Origin: Streptomyces sp. NRRL B-3428
GTDB lineage: Bacteria; Actinomycetota; Actinomycetes; Streptomycetales; Streptomycetaceae
Reading direction: 5' to 3'
DNA length: 64,000 bases
Assembly: GCA_000721375.1 (NCBI GenBank)
Contig: JOGW01000003.1
Span: forward strand, 310,001-374,000
Below the pieces are notes generated by a model that worked only from the letters and a program-made list of their open reading frames with translations, ran no database searches and was not told the DNA's origin. The position numbers and the translations under genes are program-made. Below are positions 27,903-37,710 of the stretch, one piece after another (positions within the stretch are counted from its first letter, which is position 1; each line of letters opens with the position of its first letter).

Positions 27903-30900
27903 ATGACCCCGAGTGAATCCACGATGACGCCGCCCGCCGACGATGTGCGCGCCCGGCTGCTGCGCCAGCGCCTTGCCGGAGGGGGGCGGCGGGCGCGCGC
28001 GGGCATCGAGCCCGTCGACCGTTCCGGCGCGCTGCCGCTCTCCTTCGGCCAGGAGCAGATGTGGTTCCTCAGCCGGCTCGACCCGGGAAGCACCGAATAC
28101 CTCGTCCCGGTCTCGTTCCGGCTGCGCGGCGCGCTCGACGCGGCGGCGCTCGGGCGGGCCTGGGACGCGGTGGTCGAGCGTCATGAGATCCTCCGCACCC
28201 GCTACGCACTGAACGGCGTCACCCCCGAGCAGATCGTCGACGCACCCCGTACGGGCACACTGGCCGTCACCCGCGCCGTGGACGAGGCGGACGCACGCGA
28301 CGTGGTGGGGGGCGAATGCGCACAGCCCATCGATCTCGCGGCCGACTGGCCGACGCGGGCGACCCTGATCAGGATCGCCGAGGACGACCACGTACTGCTG
28401 CTCGTCTCCCACCACATATCCTGCGACGCCTGGTCGACCGGCATCCTCATGTCCGAACTGGCCACCATCTACGCGGCCTTCGCCGAGGGACGCGACCTGC
28501 CGCTCGCGCCGCCCGCGCTGCAGTACGCCGACTTCGCCGCCTGGCAGCGGGGGCAGGCGTCCGGCGAGCGGTTCGCGCGCCAGCTCGACTTCTGGAAGTC
28601 CGCTCTCGCCGGCCTCGAACCCCTTGAGCTGCCCTTCGACCGGCCGCGTCCCGCGGTGCGCGGTCACGGCGGCGCCGAGGTGGACCTCGCCTTGTCGGAC
28701 ACCGTCGCGGACCGCGTCAGGGCCGTCGCCCACGCGCAGGACACCACGGTCTTCACCGTGCTGCTCGCCGCGTACCAGCTGCTGCTCGGCCGGTACACCG
28801 GCCGCCGTGACGTGGCGGTCGGCACCATCGTCTCCGGACGCAACCGCCCCGAACTGCAGGGAATGCTCGGCTACGGGGTCAACACCCTCGTCCTGAAGGC
28901 GGACTGGAACGCCGCCGACTCCTTCGCCGGCCTGGTCACCGCCGCCAAGCGCGCCAGCCTGGACGCGTACGACCACCAGGCCGTGCCCTTCGCCAAGGTC
29001 GTCGCCGAAGTGGAGCCCGAGCGCGATCTCTCACGCACCCCGGTCTACCAGGCGGTGTTCACGATGCACGAGGGCGGCGGCGCCGGTCCCTCGCTGCCCG
29101 GCATCACCGTCGAACCCTTCGTCGCCGACGGCGGCGTGGCCCGCTGCGACCTCGAACTCCAGGTGCGCGACTCGGGTACGGGCGGCCTCACCGGTCGGCT
29201 CATCTACGCCACCGACCTGTTCGACCGCGAGTCCGTCGACAGGATGGGAACCCACCTGGCACGGCTGATCGACTCGGTCACGGCACATCCCGAACTCCCG
29301 CTGTCCGCCGTGGAGTTGTTCGACGAGGACGAGCGGGAGCGGTTCCTCGCCGCGGGCCGCGGCGAGGCACGGGCCCCGTTCCGCTCCACTCCGGAGCGGT
29401 TCGCCGAGCAGGTGGCCGCGACACCCGACGCCCCCGCCGTGACCGGCGCGGGGACCGCCACCTTCCGTGAACTCGACGACCGCGCGGGCGTGATCGCCGG
29501 CCGGCTCTCGCGCGAGGGTGTCACGGTGGAGTCCGTCGTCGGCGTCCTGCTCGACCGCGGACCCGACCTGCTCGCCGCCATGCTGGGCACCTGGCGTGCG
29601 GGCGGCGGCTACGTCCCGCTCGACCCCGACTACCCGGCGGAGCGCTGGATCTCGCTGCTCGCCGACTCCGGCGCCCAGGCCGTCGTCACCGACCGGGCCA
29701 GGGCCGGCCTCATCGCCGGAGAGTTCACCGGCACGATCGTCGTCGTCGACGAGGCGGGTCTTGAGGACTCCGCACCGGCGCCGCGGGTGCTGCCCGACCC
29801 CGACGCCCTGGCGTACATCATCTACACCTCGGGTTCGACCGGCCGCCCCAAGGGCGTGCAGATCTCGCACGCCGCGCTGGCCGTCCACCTCGACTGGGTG
29901 CTCTCCGAGTACGTCGGTGACGCGCGGACCTGCGGTGCCCCCCTGTTCTCCACGGTGTCCTCCGACGTCGTCGTGCCCGTGCTCTACGGCCCGCTGCTCG
30001 CGGGTCTGCCGGTGCACATGCTGGCGCAGGACCTCGATCTCGCCGATCTGGGCGGCCAGTTGGCGCAGGGCGCCCCGTACGCCTTCGTCAAGCTCACCCC
30101 CGGTCACCTCGACATGCTCGGCCACCAGCTCGCCGACACCGAGGTGGACGGACTCGCGAACGTGGTCGTCACCGGTGGCGACGCGCTGCTCGGTCCGACG
30201 GCGGAGCGCTGGGACCGGCTGCTCGGCGCGGGCCGCCTCATCAACGAGTACGGCCCCACCGAGATCACCGTCGGAAACTCCACGCATCCGGTGGCCGGCC
30301 CGCAGCGCGAGGTGGTCCCCATCGGACTGCCCATCCCCGGCACCACCATGTTCGTGCTCGACGAGTCCCTCTCGCCCGTACCGCCCGGGGTGGTCGGCGA
30401 GGTCTGTGTCGGCGGCACCGGGGTGGCCCGTGGCTACGCGGGGCGGCCGGACGCGACCGCCGAGAAGTTCCTGCCCGATCCGTTCGGTGAGCCGGGCGCC
30501 CGTATCTACCGCACCGGTGACCTCGGCCGTGTACTGCCGGACGGGAGCGTCGAGTTCGCCGGGCGTGTGGACCGGCAGCTGAAGATCCGCGGATACCGCG
30601 TCGAGCCCGCCGAGGTCGAGGCGGCGCTGACCGCGCACCCGGCCGTCAAGGAAGCGCGGGTGCTCGCCGTCGACGGCAGGCTCGCCTCCTACTACGTACC
30701 GGCCACGACCGAGCCGACGACGGGCGAGCTGCGCGAGTGGCTTGCGCGGACGCTGCCCGAATACATGGTCCCCGGCACCTTCCAGGCCCTCGACCGGATC
30801 CCGCTCACCCCCGTCGGCAAGCTGGACGTGGCGGCGCTGCCCGCCCCGGGACCCGCGCCCGCCGCGGTCGCCGCCGCCCCGCGCACCCCTCTTGAGGAGC

Positions 30901-33900
30901 AGGTTGCGGCGGTGTGGGCCGAGGTGCTCCCGGTGGCCGAAGTCGGCGTCCACGACAGCTTCTTCGACCTGGGCGGCGACTCCATCCGCGCGGTCGCGCT
31001 GGTCGGCGCGCTGCGCGGGGCGGGCCACGACGTCTCCGTACGGGATGTGTTCGCGCACCACTCGGTGGCCGGGCTCTGTGAGTTCCTGGCGTCCCGTCCG
31101 GCGCTGTCCGGCGGTGGGGACGTGAGCGTCGCCCCGTTCTCGCTCATCTCGGACGCGGACCGGGCGCGGCTGCCCGAGGGCGCCACCGACGCGTATCCGC
31201 TGTCGCAGAACCAGATCGGCATGCTCGTCGAGATGCTGGCGGACGAGCAGAACAGCTACCACAACGTCACCTCGTTCCGTATCAACGATCCCAAGCCGTT
31301 CTCTCTCGACGCCTGGCGCGAGGCGGCCCGGATCGCGGTCGCGCGCCACGAGATCCTGCGCACCTCGCTGCATCTGGCCGGGTTCGCGGTGCCGATGCAG
31401 GTGGTGCACGGCGAGGCCGTGATGCCCGTGGGCATGGAGGACCTCACGCACCTGTCCGAGCAGGAGCTGCAGGGTGCGCTCGCCGACTACGCCGCGCGCG
31501 ACCGTGCGGAGCTCTTCGACCTCGACACCCCGACCCTGATGCGGGTGTTCGCCCATGTCACCGGGGACGGCGGCTACTGGCTCTCGATCACCGAGTGCCA
31601 CCCGATCCTGGAGGGCTGGGGGCACCACACCCTGATCATGGAGCTCCTCGACCTGTACGACCGGCTCAGGGACGGCCGTGAACCGGCCCCGTTCGAGAAG
31701 CCGGTCGTCCGGTTCGCCGACTTCATCGCCGCCGAGCTCGCCTCGATCGACTCGTCCGAGGACCGCGGCTACTGGAAGGGCGTCACCAGCGGCTACGCGC
31801 CGATGCAGGTGCCCACGGGCTGGGGCGACCCGTCGCTGCCGAGCGGCTCGCGGTACCTGGTGCGCCGTACGCCGTGGGCTCATCTCGAGGACGGGCTGCG
31901 CAAGTTGGCCTCGGCCGCCGACGCCTCGCTCAAGAGCGTGATGGTCGCCGCGTACACCAAGGTGATGAGCCAGCTGACCGACGAGGCGGCGTTCCACACG
32001 GGTCTCATCTGCGACGCGCGTCCCGAGGCGGCCGGTGCCGACACCGTCTACGGGATGTATCTCAACACCCTGCCGTTCCCCGTCGACCGCGGGGCCCGCA
32101 CATGGCGCGAGCTGGTCGCGCGCACCTTCGCGCGCGAGGTGGAGCTCTGGCCGCACCGCCGCTTCCCGCTCGCGCAGATCCAGCGCGATGTGCCCGGCCG
32201 GCAGCGGCTCGTCAACATCTACTTCAACTACCAGGACTTCCGGCAGGTCGACACCGATCTGGTGGGGATGGCCGGGACCGACGACTCACCGACCGAGTTC
32301 CCGCTGACCGTCTCCTCGCGGGTCGGCCACATCTGGGTGACCGCGGACCCGCGGTTCGTCGACGAGCGCAACGCCGACCGTATCGCCGCCATGTTCGGCG
32401 AGGTCCTCGCGTCGATGGCCGCCGACCCCGAAGGGGACGCACAGGCCATCCGGCTGCCCGACGGGGAGCGTGAGCAGCTCGCCGCCTGGACCGAGAAGGT
32501 CCGTACGCCGCCCACCCTCGATGTGCCGGACCAGGTCACCGAGTTCGCGGTCCGAACGCCTGACGCGCCCGCGCTGACCGACGGCTCGGACACGCTCACG
32601 TACCGGGAACTCGACGAGCGAGCCGGCCGGCTCGCCCGCCGGTTCGCGAACGCGGGTGCGGGCGCCGAGACGGTCGTCGCGCTGTGCATGGACCGCTCCG
32701 CGGACCTGGTGGTCTCGGTGCTCGCGGTGCTGAAGGCGGGCGCGGCCTGGCTGCCGCTCGACCCGTCACTGCCCGTGGACCGGCTCGACTACATGCTCGC
32801 CGACTCCGGCGCGGGCCTCCTGGTGTCCGGGCGCGGCGCTCCCGAGGGGCTGAGCGCCGCGGTCACCCTGGGAGCCGAGGTCCTCGAGGGCCTCGGCGAC
32901 GGTCCCGTACTGCCCAACCACCCCGTGGATCCCGACAACCTGGCGTACGTCATCTACACCTCGGGTTCCACCGGCCGCCCGAAGGGTGTCCAGGTGCACC
33001 GGCGCGGAATGGGCAACCATCTGCTCGCCAAGGTCGAGGATCTCGCGCTGAGCGCCGCCGACTCCACCGTGCAGAACGCCTCGCAGGGCTTCGACATCTC
33101 GGTGTGGCAGATGCTCGCGGGCCTGGTCACCGGTGGTGTGACGCGGGTGGTGGACCAGACGGTGGTGCTCGACCCGAAGGCGCTGTTCGCACTGACCGAC
33201 CACGAGGACGTCACCGTGCTCGAAGTGGTGCCCTCGCTGCTGCGCGCGGCCCTCGACCTGTGGGACCTCGGCACCGCGGCGCCCCAACTGCCCGCACTGC
33301 GCTGGCTGGTGGTCACGGGTGAGGAGCTGCCGCCGGACCTGTGTGTCCGCTGGTTCGCCCGCTTCCCCGAGATCCCGCTGGTCAACGCCTACGGTCCGAC
33401 CGAGTGCTCCGACGACGTCACCCACGCGATCCTGACCGCCGACGACGCCCCAACGGATCGGGTGCCCATCGGCAAGGTGGTCCGCAACACCGAGCTGTAC
33501 GTGCTCGACGGCGAGCTGCGGCCCGTGCCCGCGGGTATCGCGGGCGAACTGTATGCGGGCGGCGTCGGTGTCGCGCGTGGTTACGGCGGCCGGCCGGGGC
33601 TGACCGCCGAGCGCTTCGTGCCGGACCCGTTGGGCGGGCGGCCGGGCGACCGGCTGTACCGCACCGGTGACCTGGCGCGCTGGCGCAGCGACGGCAGCCT
33701 CGAATACCTCGGCCGGGTCGACGACCAGGTGAAGATCCGCGGACACCGTGTGGAGCTCGGCGAGATCGAGATCGCGATCACCGCGACCGGTCTGGTCAGG
33801 CATGCGGTCGTGGCGGTGCGGGAGGGGCAGCCGATCGCGTACGTGGTGGCCGACGAGGAGGTCGACCCGGCCGCTCTGAAGACGGCGCTCGCGCCCACCC

Positions 33901-36900
33901 TGCCCGAGTACATGATCCCGGCCGCGTTCGTACGCCTGGAGTCCATCCCGCTCACGCCGAACGGGAAGGTCGACCGCAAGGCGCTGCCGGCCCCCGGCTC
34001 CTCGGCGTTCACGCGCGAGGCACACGTGGAACCGCGTACGCCGCTGGAGCGCCGTGTGGCGAAGGCCTGGCTCGACGCGCTGCCGGTCGGTCAAGTGGGC
34101 GTGGAGAACGCCTTCTTCGACCTGGGCGGTGACTCGATCCGGGCGGTCACCCTGGTCGGAGTACTGCGCGCCGAGGGGCTCGATGTCACCGTGCGGGACA
34201 TCTTCCAGCTGCGCACGGTCGCCGCGCTGTGTGCGGTCCTCGAGCAGCGCGCCCCGCTCGACGACGTCGCGCAGCAGGTGGTCGCACCGTTCGCGCTGAT
34301 GCGCGCCGAGGACAGGGCGCTGCTGCCCGAAGGGCTCACCGACGCGTATCCGCTGGCGCAGAACCAGATCGGCATGGCCGTGGAGATGCTCTCCGGCGAC
34401 GGGCGCGACAGCTACCACGACGTCACCTCGTTCCGGATCAAGGACGAGCAGCCCTTCGACGCGGAGGCCTTCCGCCGGGCCGTCGACGAGCTGACGGCCC
34501 GGCACGAAATGCTGCGCACCTCGGTGCACTTGACCGGGTACTCGGTGCCGATGCAGTTCGTGCACGAGGAGGCGCATATCCCCGTGGAGGTGCGCGATCT
34601 GCGGGAGCGGAGCGCGGCCGAGATCGAGGCGGTGCTGCTCGCGATGGCCGGGCAGGGCGATCTGTTCGACCTCACGCGGGCCCCGCTGATGCGGATGACC
34701 GTGTTCCTGGAGTCCGACAGCCACTGGACCGTCGTCTTCACCCAGGCCCATCTGATCACCGAGGGCTGGACGTATCACCGTCTCCTGATGGAGCTGGTCA
34801 CCTGCTACCGGCGGATACGCGACAGTCTCGCGCCGGAGCCGTACCGGGCGCCGGCCGTACGCTACGCCGACTTCGTGGCCGAGGAGCTCAAGTCCCTCGG
34901 TTCCGCGGACGACCGGGCGTACTGGGAGTCCGTGCTGGCAGACCGGGTCCCTTTCGCCTTCCCCGACAGCTGGGGCGGGGGTGAGGAGCAGGAGGACACG
35001 AAGGACGTGGTCGTCAACCTCGCCGATCTCCAGCCTGCGCTCCGACAGCTCGCCGCGGACGCGCAGGCCTCGGTGAAGAGCGTGCTGCTCGCGGCGTTCG
35101 TCAAGGTCATGGGGGCGCTCACGGACGAGCGCGACGTCCATGTCGGCCTGGTGTGCGACACCAGGCCCGAGCGGATCGGCGCCGACCGGGTGCACGGGAT
35201 GTACCTCAACACCGTGCCGTTCCCGGTGGAGCGGGGCTCGGGCACCTGGCGCGATCTTGTGCAGTCGGTGTTCCGGCAGGAGGTCGACCTGTGGCCGCAC
35301 CGCCGCTATCCGATGTCCGCGCTGCAGCGCTCCTGGAGTTCCGGCCGGCTGATCGACACCATCTTCAACTTCGTGGACTTCCACGGGGTCGACACCGAGG
35401 TGGTCGATGTCGCGGCCGGGCGGGGCGGCAATCTGCGCACCGAGTTCGGTCTCAACGTGATCGCCCGTCCGGACCGCCTCGGTCTCAGCCACGACCCCCG
35501 GGCCGTGTCCCGGTCCGAGACCGAACTGATCGGGCGGATGCTGCGCGGCGTCCTGGAGTCAATGGCGGCGGACCCGCAGGGCGACGCCCACGGTCCCCTG
35601 GCGCTCGACGCCGCCCCGGCGCCGGAGCCGATGACGCCCGGCACGGCCACGCTGCACGAGCTCGTACGGGAGAGGGCGGCCCTGCACCCGCGGCGGACCG
35701 CGGTCGTATCGGGCGAGGTCACGCTGTCGTATGCGGAACTCGACCGGCGGGCCGCCCAGTTGGCCGCACGGCTGGCCGCACGCGGTGTGCGCCCCGGGCA
35801 CGTGGTCGGCGTGCAGGTGGCACGCTCCGCGGACCTGGTGGTCGGGCTGCTCGGCGTCCTGAAGTCCGGCGCCGCGTACGTACCCCTCGACCCCGCGCTG
35901 CCCGCGGCCCGGCTTTCGGCGTACGCGGCCGATGCGGGGGCGCGGGTCGCGGTGAGCGGGAGCGGGCTCGAGCTGCCGGGGCTCGTCTCCGTGCCGGTGA
36001 GCGGTGGGGCGGCGGCCGGCGGTGAGGGGGCTGCGCCTGCCGCTTCCCCGCCGGCGGGTGAACGGGCGTACGTGATCTACACGTCCGGTTCGACGGGACG
36101 GCCCAAGGGGGTCGCGGTCGGGCACACCCAGGCGGTCTCGGTCGTGACGGCCGCGCTGGAGCGGATCGGTGTGGCCGAGGGCGAGGTGTGGGCGATGACC
36201 CACTCCCCCGCGTTCGACGTCTCGGTCTTCGAGGTCTTCGGCGCGCTGCTCTCGGGCGGCACGCTGGTCGTCCCCGACCTGGAGACGGCCCGCTCGCCGC
36301 GTGAACTGCTCGCCCTGATCGACGAACAGGGCGTCGGAGTGCTGTGCCAGACACCCACGGCGTTCCGTGGCCTCACGGAACTGGTCGCGCAGGGTGCGCA
36401 GCCCGGGCTGCGCACGGTGGTTCTGGCCGGCGAGAAGCTGAGCTTCGGTGAACTGGCGCCGTGGGGCGGGCTGTTGGAGAGCACGGCGCTGTTCAACGTG
36501 TACGGCCCGACGGAGGCGACCGTGTACGCGACGGCGCACCGGATCACCGCATCGGACATCCGGCACGGCGGCCGGAGCGTGATCGGCCGGCCGCTGCGGG
36601 GCGTACTCGCGGAGCCTCGGTCCGCTGCGGGGCATCCGGTGCCCGACGGCGTTCCCGGTGAGCTGTACCTCGGGGGTGCGGGAGTGGCCGAGGGCTACTT
36701 CGGTGACGCCGGGGCCACCGCCGAGCGGTTCGTCGTCGATCCGGCGGGCGTGCGGTGGTTCCGTACCGGGGACCGGGTGCGGCGGCTCAAGGACGGTGCG
36801 CTGGAGTTCCTGGGCCGGTCCGACGGCCAGGTGAAGATCCGTGGTCACCGGGTGGAGCCGGGCGAGGTCTCGGCGGCACTGCTCGGCACCGGTCTGGTCA

Positions 36901-37346
36901 CCGAGGCGGCCGTGGTCGCGGTCGACGGCGAACTGGTGGCGTACGCGGTGGCGCCGCAGGCGAGTCCGGCCGAGTTGCGCCGGACGCTGGCTCGGGTGCT
37001 GCCCGAGCCGATGATCCCGGTCGCGTATGTGCTGCTCGACAGCATTCCGCGCACGGTCACCGGCAAGACGGAGCAGCGCGGGCTGCCGGCGCCGGATCCT
37101 TCGGCGTACGTCAGGTCCGAGCCGGTCGCTCCGCGCACAGCGCTGGAGTCGCAGGTCGTGGCGGCCTGGCTCGAGGTGCTCCCGGTGCCGGAAGTCGGCG
37201 TCGAGGACGACTTCTTCGATCTGGGCGGCGACTCGATCCGCGCGTACCGCGCGACGGAGATGCTGCGCGGGCAGGGGGTGAACATCTCGGTCCGCGAAAT
37301 CTTCACGTACCGCACGGCGGCAAGGCTCTGCGCGACGCTCGCGTAG
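27903..37346 (+). CDS. NRPS-B: trimodular C-A-T-C*-A-T-C*-A-T
   Basis: 3147 aa. Module 1: C (~48-480, HHISCDA at 170-176), A code D-V-P-K-V-G-E-V-G-K (Asn/Asp-like core, residues 236 and 239 unusual), T Ser1027. Module 2: a divergent C (~1115-1530) with CHPILEG (His1233, Glu1237), A code D-I-W-E-V-T-A-D-D-K (acidic pocket, suits a cationic side chain such as diaminopropionate), T Ser2078. Module 3: a divergent C (~2110-2560) with AHLITEG (His2283, Glu2287), A code D-V-F-C-V-A-V-V-Y-K (unassigned), T Ser3111. There is no epimerase, methyltransferase or TE. It has its own operator site and a 25-bp terminator hairpin after the stop. GGGAGAGG precedes the ATG. Substrate calls are inference. Confidence 0.95.
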   Translation: MTPSESTMTPPADDVRARLLRQRLAGGGRRARAGIEPVDRSGALPLSFGQEQMWFLSRLDPGSTEYLVPVSFRLRGALDAAALGRAWDAVVERHEILRTRYALNGVTPEQIVDAPRTGTLAVTRAVDEADARDVVGGECAQPIDLAADWPTRATLIRIAEDDHVLLLVSHHISCDAWSTGILMSELATIYAAFAEGRDLPLAPPALQYADFAAWQRGQASGERFARQLDFWKSALAGLEPLELPFDRPRPAVRGHGGAEVDLALSDTVADRVRAVAHAQDTTVFTVLLAAYQLLLGRYTGRRDVAVGTIVSGRNRPELQGMLGYGVNTLVLKADWNAADSFAGLVTAAKRASLDAYDHQAVPFAKVVAEVEPERDLSRTPVYQAVFTMHEGGGAGPSLPGITVEPFVADGGVARCDLELQVRDSGTGGLTGRLIYATDLFDRESVDRMGTHLARLIDSVTAHPELPLSAVELFDEDERERFLAAGRGEARAPFRSTPERFAEQVAATPDAPAVTGAGTATFRELDDRAGVIAGRLSREGVTVESVVGVLLDRGPDLLAAMLGTWRAGGGYVPLDPDYPAERWISLLADSGAQAVVTDRARAGLIAGEFTGTIVVVDEAGLEDSAPAPRVLPDPDALAYIIYTSGSTGRPKGVQISHAALAVHLDWVLSEYVGDARTCGAPLFSTVSSDVVVPVLYGPLLAGLPVHMLAQDLDLADLGGQLAQGAPYAFVKLTPGHLDMLGHQLADTEVDGLANVVVTGGDALLGPTAERWDRLLGAGRLINEYGPTEITVGNSTHPVAGPQREVVPIGLPIPGTTMFVLDESLSPVPPGVVGEVCVGGTGVARGYAGRPDATAEKFLPDPFGEPGARIYRTGDLGRVLPDGSVEFAGRVDRQLKIRGYRVEPAEVEAALTAHPAVKEARVLAVDGRLASYYVPATTEPTTGELREWLARTLPEYMVPGTFQALDRIPLTPVGKLDVAALPAPGPAPAAVAAAPRTPLEEQVAAVWAEVLPVAEVGVHDSFFDLGGDSIRAVALVGALRGAGHDVSVRDVFAHHSVAGLCEFLASRPALSGGGDVSVAPFSLISDADRARLPEGATDAYPLSQNQIGMLVEMLADEQNSYHNVTSFRINDPKPFSLDAWREAARIAVARHEILRTSLHLAGFAVPMQVVHGEAVMPVGMEDLTHLSEQELQGALADYAARDRAELFDLDTPTLMRVFAHVTGDGGYWLSITECHPILEGWGHHTLIMELLDLYDRLRDGREPAPFEKPVVRFADFIAAELASIDSSEDRGYWKGVTSGYAPMQVPTGWGDPSLPSGSRYLVRRTPWAHLEDGLRKLASAADASLKSVMVAAYTKVMSQLTDEAAFHTGLICDARPEAAGADTVYGMYLNTLPFPVDRGARTWRELVARTFAREVELWPHRRFPLAQIQRDVPGRQRLVNIYFNYQDFRQVDTDLVGMAGTDDSPTEFPLTVSSRVGHIWVTADPRFVDERNADRIAAMFGEVLASMAADPEGDAQAIRLPDGEREQLAAWTEKVRTPPTLDVPDQVTEFAVRTPDAPALTDGSDTLTYRELDERAGRLARRFANAGAGAETVVALCMDRSADLVVSVLAVLKAGAAWLPLDPSLPVDRLDYMLADSGAGLLVSGRGAPEGLSAAVTLGAEVLEGLGDGPVLPNHPVDPDNLAYVIYTSGSTGRPKGVQVHRRGMGNHLLAKVEDLALSAADSTVQNASQGFDISVWQMLAGLVTGGVTRVVDQTVVLDPKALFALTDHEDVTVLEVVPSLLRAALDLWDLGTAAPQLPALRWLVVTGEELPPDLCVRWFARFPEIPLVNAYGPTECSDDVTHAILTADDAPTDRVPIGKVVRNTELYVLDGELRPVPAGIAGELYAGGVGVARGYGGRPGLTAERFVPDPLGGRPGDRLYRTGDLARWRSDGSLEYLGRVDDQVKIRGHRVELGEIEIAITATGLVRHAVVAVREGQPIAYVVADEEVDPAALKTALAPTLPEYMIPAAFVRLESIPLTPNGKVDRKALPAPGSSAFTREAHVEPRTPLERRVAKAWLDALPVGQVGVENAFFDLGGDSIRAVTLVGVLRAEGLDVTVRDIFQLRTVAALCAVLEQRAPLDDVAQQVVAPFALMRAEDRALLPEGLTDAYPLAQNQIGMAVEMLSGDGRDSYHDVTSFRIKDEQPFDAEAFRRAVDELTARHEMLRTSVHLTGYSVPMQFVHEEAHIPVEVRDLRERSAAEIEAVLLAMAGQGDLFDLTRAPLMRMTVFLESDSHWTVVFTQAHLITEGWTYHRLLMELVTCYRRIRDSLAPEPYRAPAVRYADFVAEELKSLGSADDRAYWESVLADRVPFAFPDSWGGGEEQEDTKDVVVNLADLQPALRQLAADAQASVKSVLLAAFVKVMGALTDERDVHVGLVCDTRPERIGADRVHGMYLNTVPFPVERGSGTWRDLVQSVFRQEVDLWPHRRYPMSALQRSWSSGRLIDTIFNFVDFHGVDTEVVDVAAGRGGNLRTEFGLNVIARPDRLGLSHDPRAVSRSETELIGRMLRGVLESMAADPQGDAHGPLALDAAPAPEPMTPGTATLHELVRERAALHPRRTAVVSGEVTLSYAELDRRAAQLAARLAARGVRPGHVVGVQVARSADLVVGLLGVLKSGAAYVPLDPALPAARLSAYAADAGARVAVSGSGLELPGLVSVPVSGGAAAGGEGAAPAASPPAGERAYVIYTSGSTGRPKGVAVGHTQAVSVVTAALERIGVAEGEVWAMTHSPAFDVSVFEVFGALLSGGTLVVPDLETARSPRELLALIDEQGVGVLCQTPTAFRGLTELVAQGAQPGLRTVVLAGEKLSFGELAPWGGLLESTALFNVYGPTEATVYATAHRITASDIRHGGRSVIGRPLRGVLAEPRSAAGHPVPDGVPGELYLGGAGVAEGYFGDAGATAERFVVDPAGVRWFRTGDRVRRLKDGALEFLGRSDGQVKIRGHRVEPGEVSAALLGTGLVTEAAVVAVDGELVAYAVAPQASPAELRRTLARVLPEPMIPVAYVLLDSIPRTVTGKTEQRGLPAPDPSAYVRSEPVAPRTALESQVVAAWLEVLPVPEVGVEDDFFDLGGDSIRAYRATEMLRGQGVNISVREIFTYRTAARLCATLA

Positions 37347-37351
37347 AGGGC

Positions 37352-37413
37352 CCCTGCACACGACACCGCCGGGCCGTCCCTGAGGGGGCGGCCCGGCGGT
37401 GTCGTGTGCAGGG
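37352..37413 (+). terminator. 25-bp perfect hairpin after NRPS-B
   Basis: Arms 37352-37376 and 37389-37413 are perfectly complementary over 25 bp (ccctgcacacgacaccgccg... against its mirror) with a 12-nt loop, starting 5 bp after the NRPS-B stop. This is a strong rho-independent-type stem without a T-run. Confidence 0.9.
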
Positions 37414-37438
37414 CGGCCCGGCGGTGTTGTGCGCAGGG
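37389..37438. repeat. Tandem duplication of the terminator right arm
   Basis: The right arm (37389-37413) is followed at once by a second copy (37414-37438) with two base changes. The left arm could therefore pair with either copy. It looks like a local duplication. Confidence 0.8.
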
Positions 37439-37639
37439 CCGCGCGGACGGATCTCAGCGGAGCCGGGCGCGAGTTGCTCACGGCAGGGGTCGGTGGGGGC
37501 TCACCCGGTGGTCCAGGGGCGGAGCCCACGAGGGGCGGAGCCCGCGTACCCCGACCTGCCATGGCCGCCTCCCGCCGAGCGGCGCCCGCCCCAACCCGTG
37601 CGACGCCCACTCCCCACCCGAGCGACGCCCGCTCTCAAC

Positions 37640-37681
37640 CCAAGAGGCCCTCCTCCCATACCGGGGAGGAGGGCCTCTTGG
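37640..37681 (-). terminator. 18-bp hairpin downstream of the MFS gene
   Basis: Arms ccaagaggccctcctccc (37640-37657) and gggaggagggcctcttgg (37664-37681) pair perfectly with a 6-nt loop, 30 bp beyond the MFS stop. It is suited to end the MbtH-carbamoyltransferase-MFS transcript. Confidence 0.85.
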
Positions 37682-37710
37682 AGGGCGAGCCGCGTAGCCG
37701 AACGGCGCCC

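Larger units (their letters stand above)
37347..37710. other. Non-coding gap between convergent NRPS-B and MFS genes
   Basis: The 364-bp gap has no convincing gene. It contains two long hairpins (37352-37413 and 37640-37681), a near-perfect direct duplicate of one hairpin arm, and short ggggcggagccc repeats around 37516-37545. Confidence 0.8.

Noticed and set aside
29031..32156. Long antisense open frames (up to 1400 aa) opposite the NRPS genes
   Set aside because: They are composition shadows of high-G+C coding DNA: no domain motifs, Gly/Arg/Asp-rich text, and complete overlap with recognisable NRPS domains.
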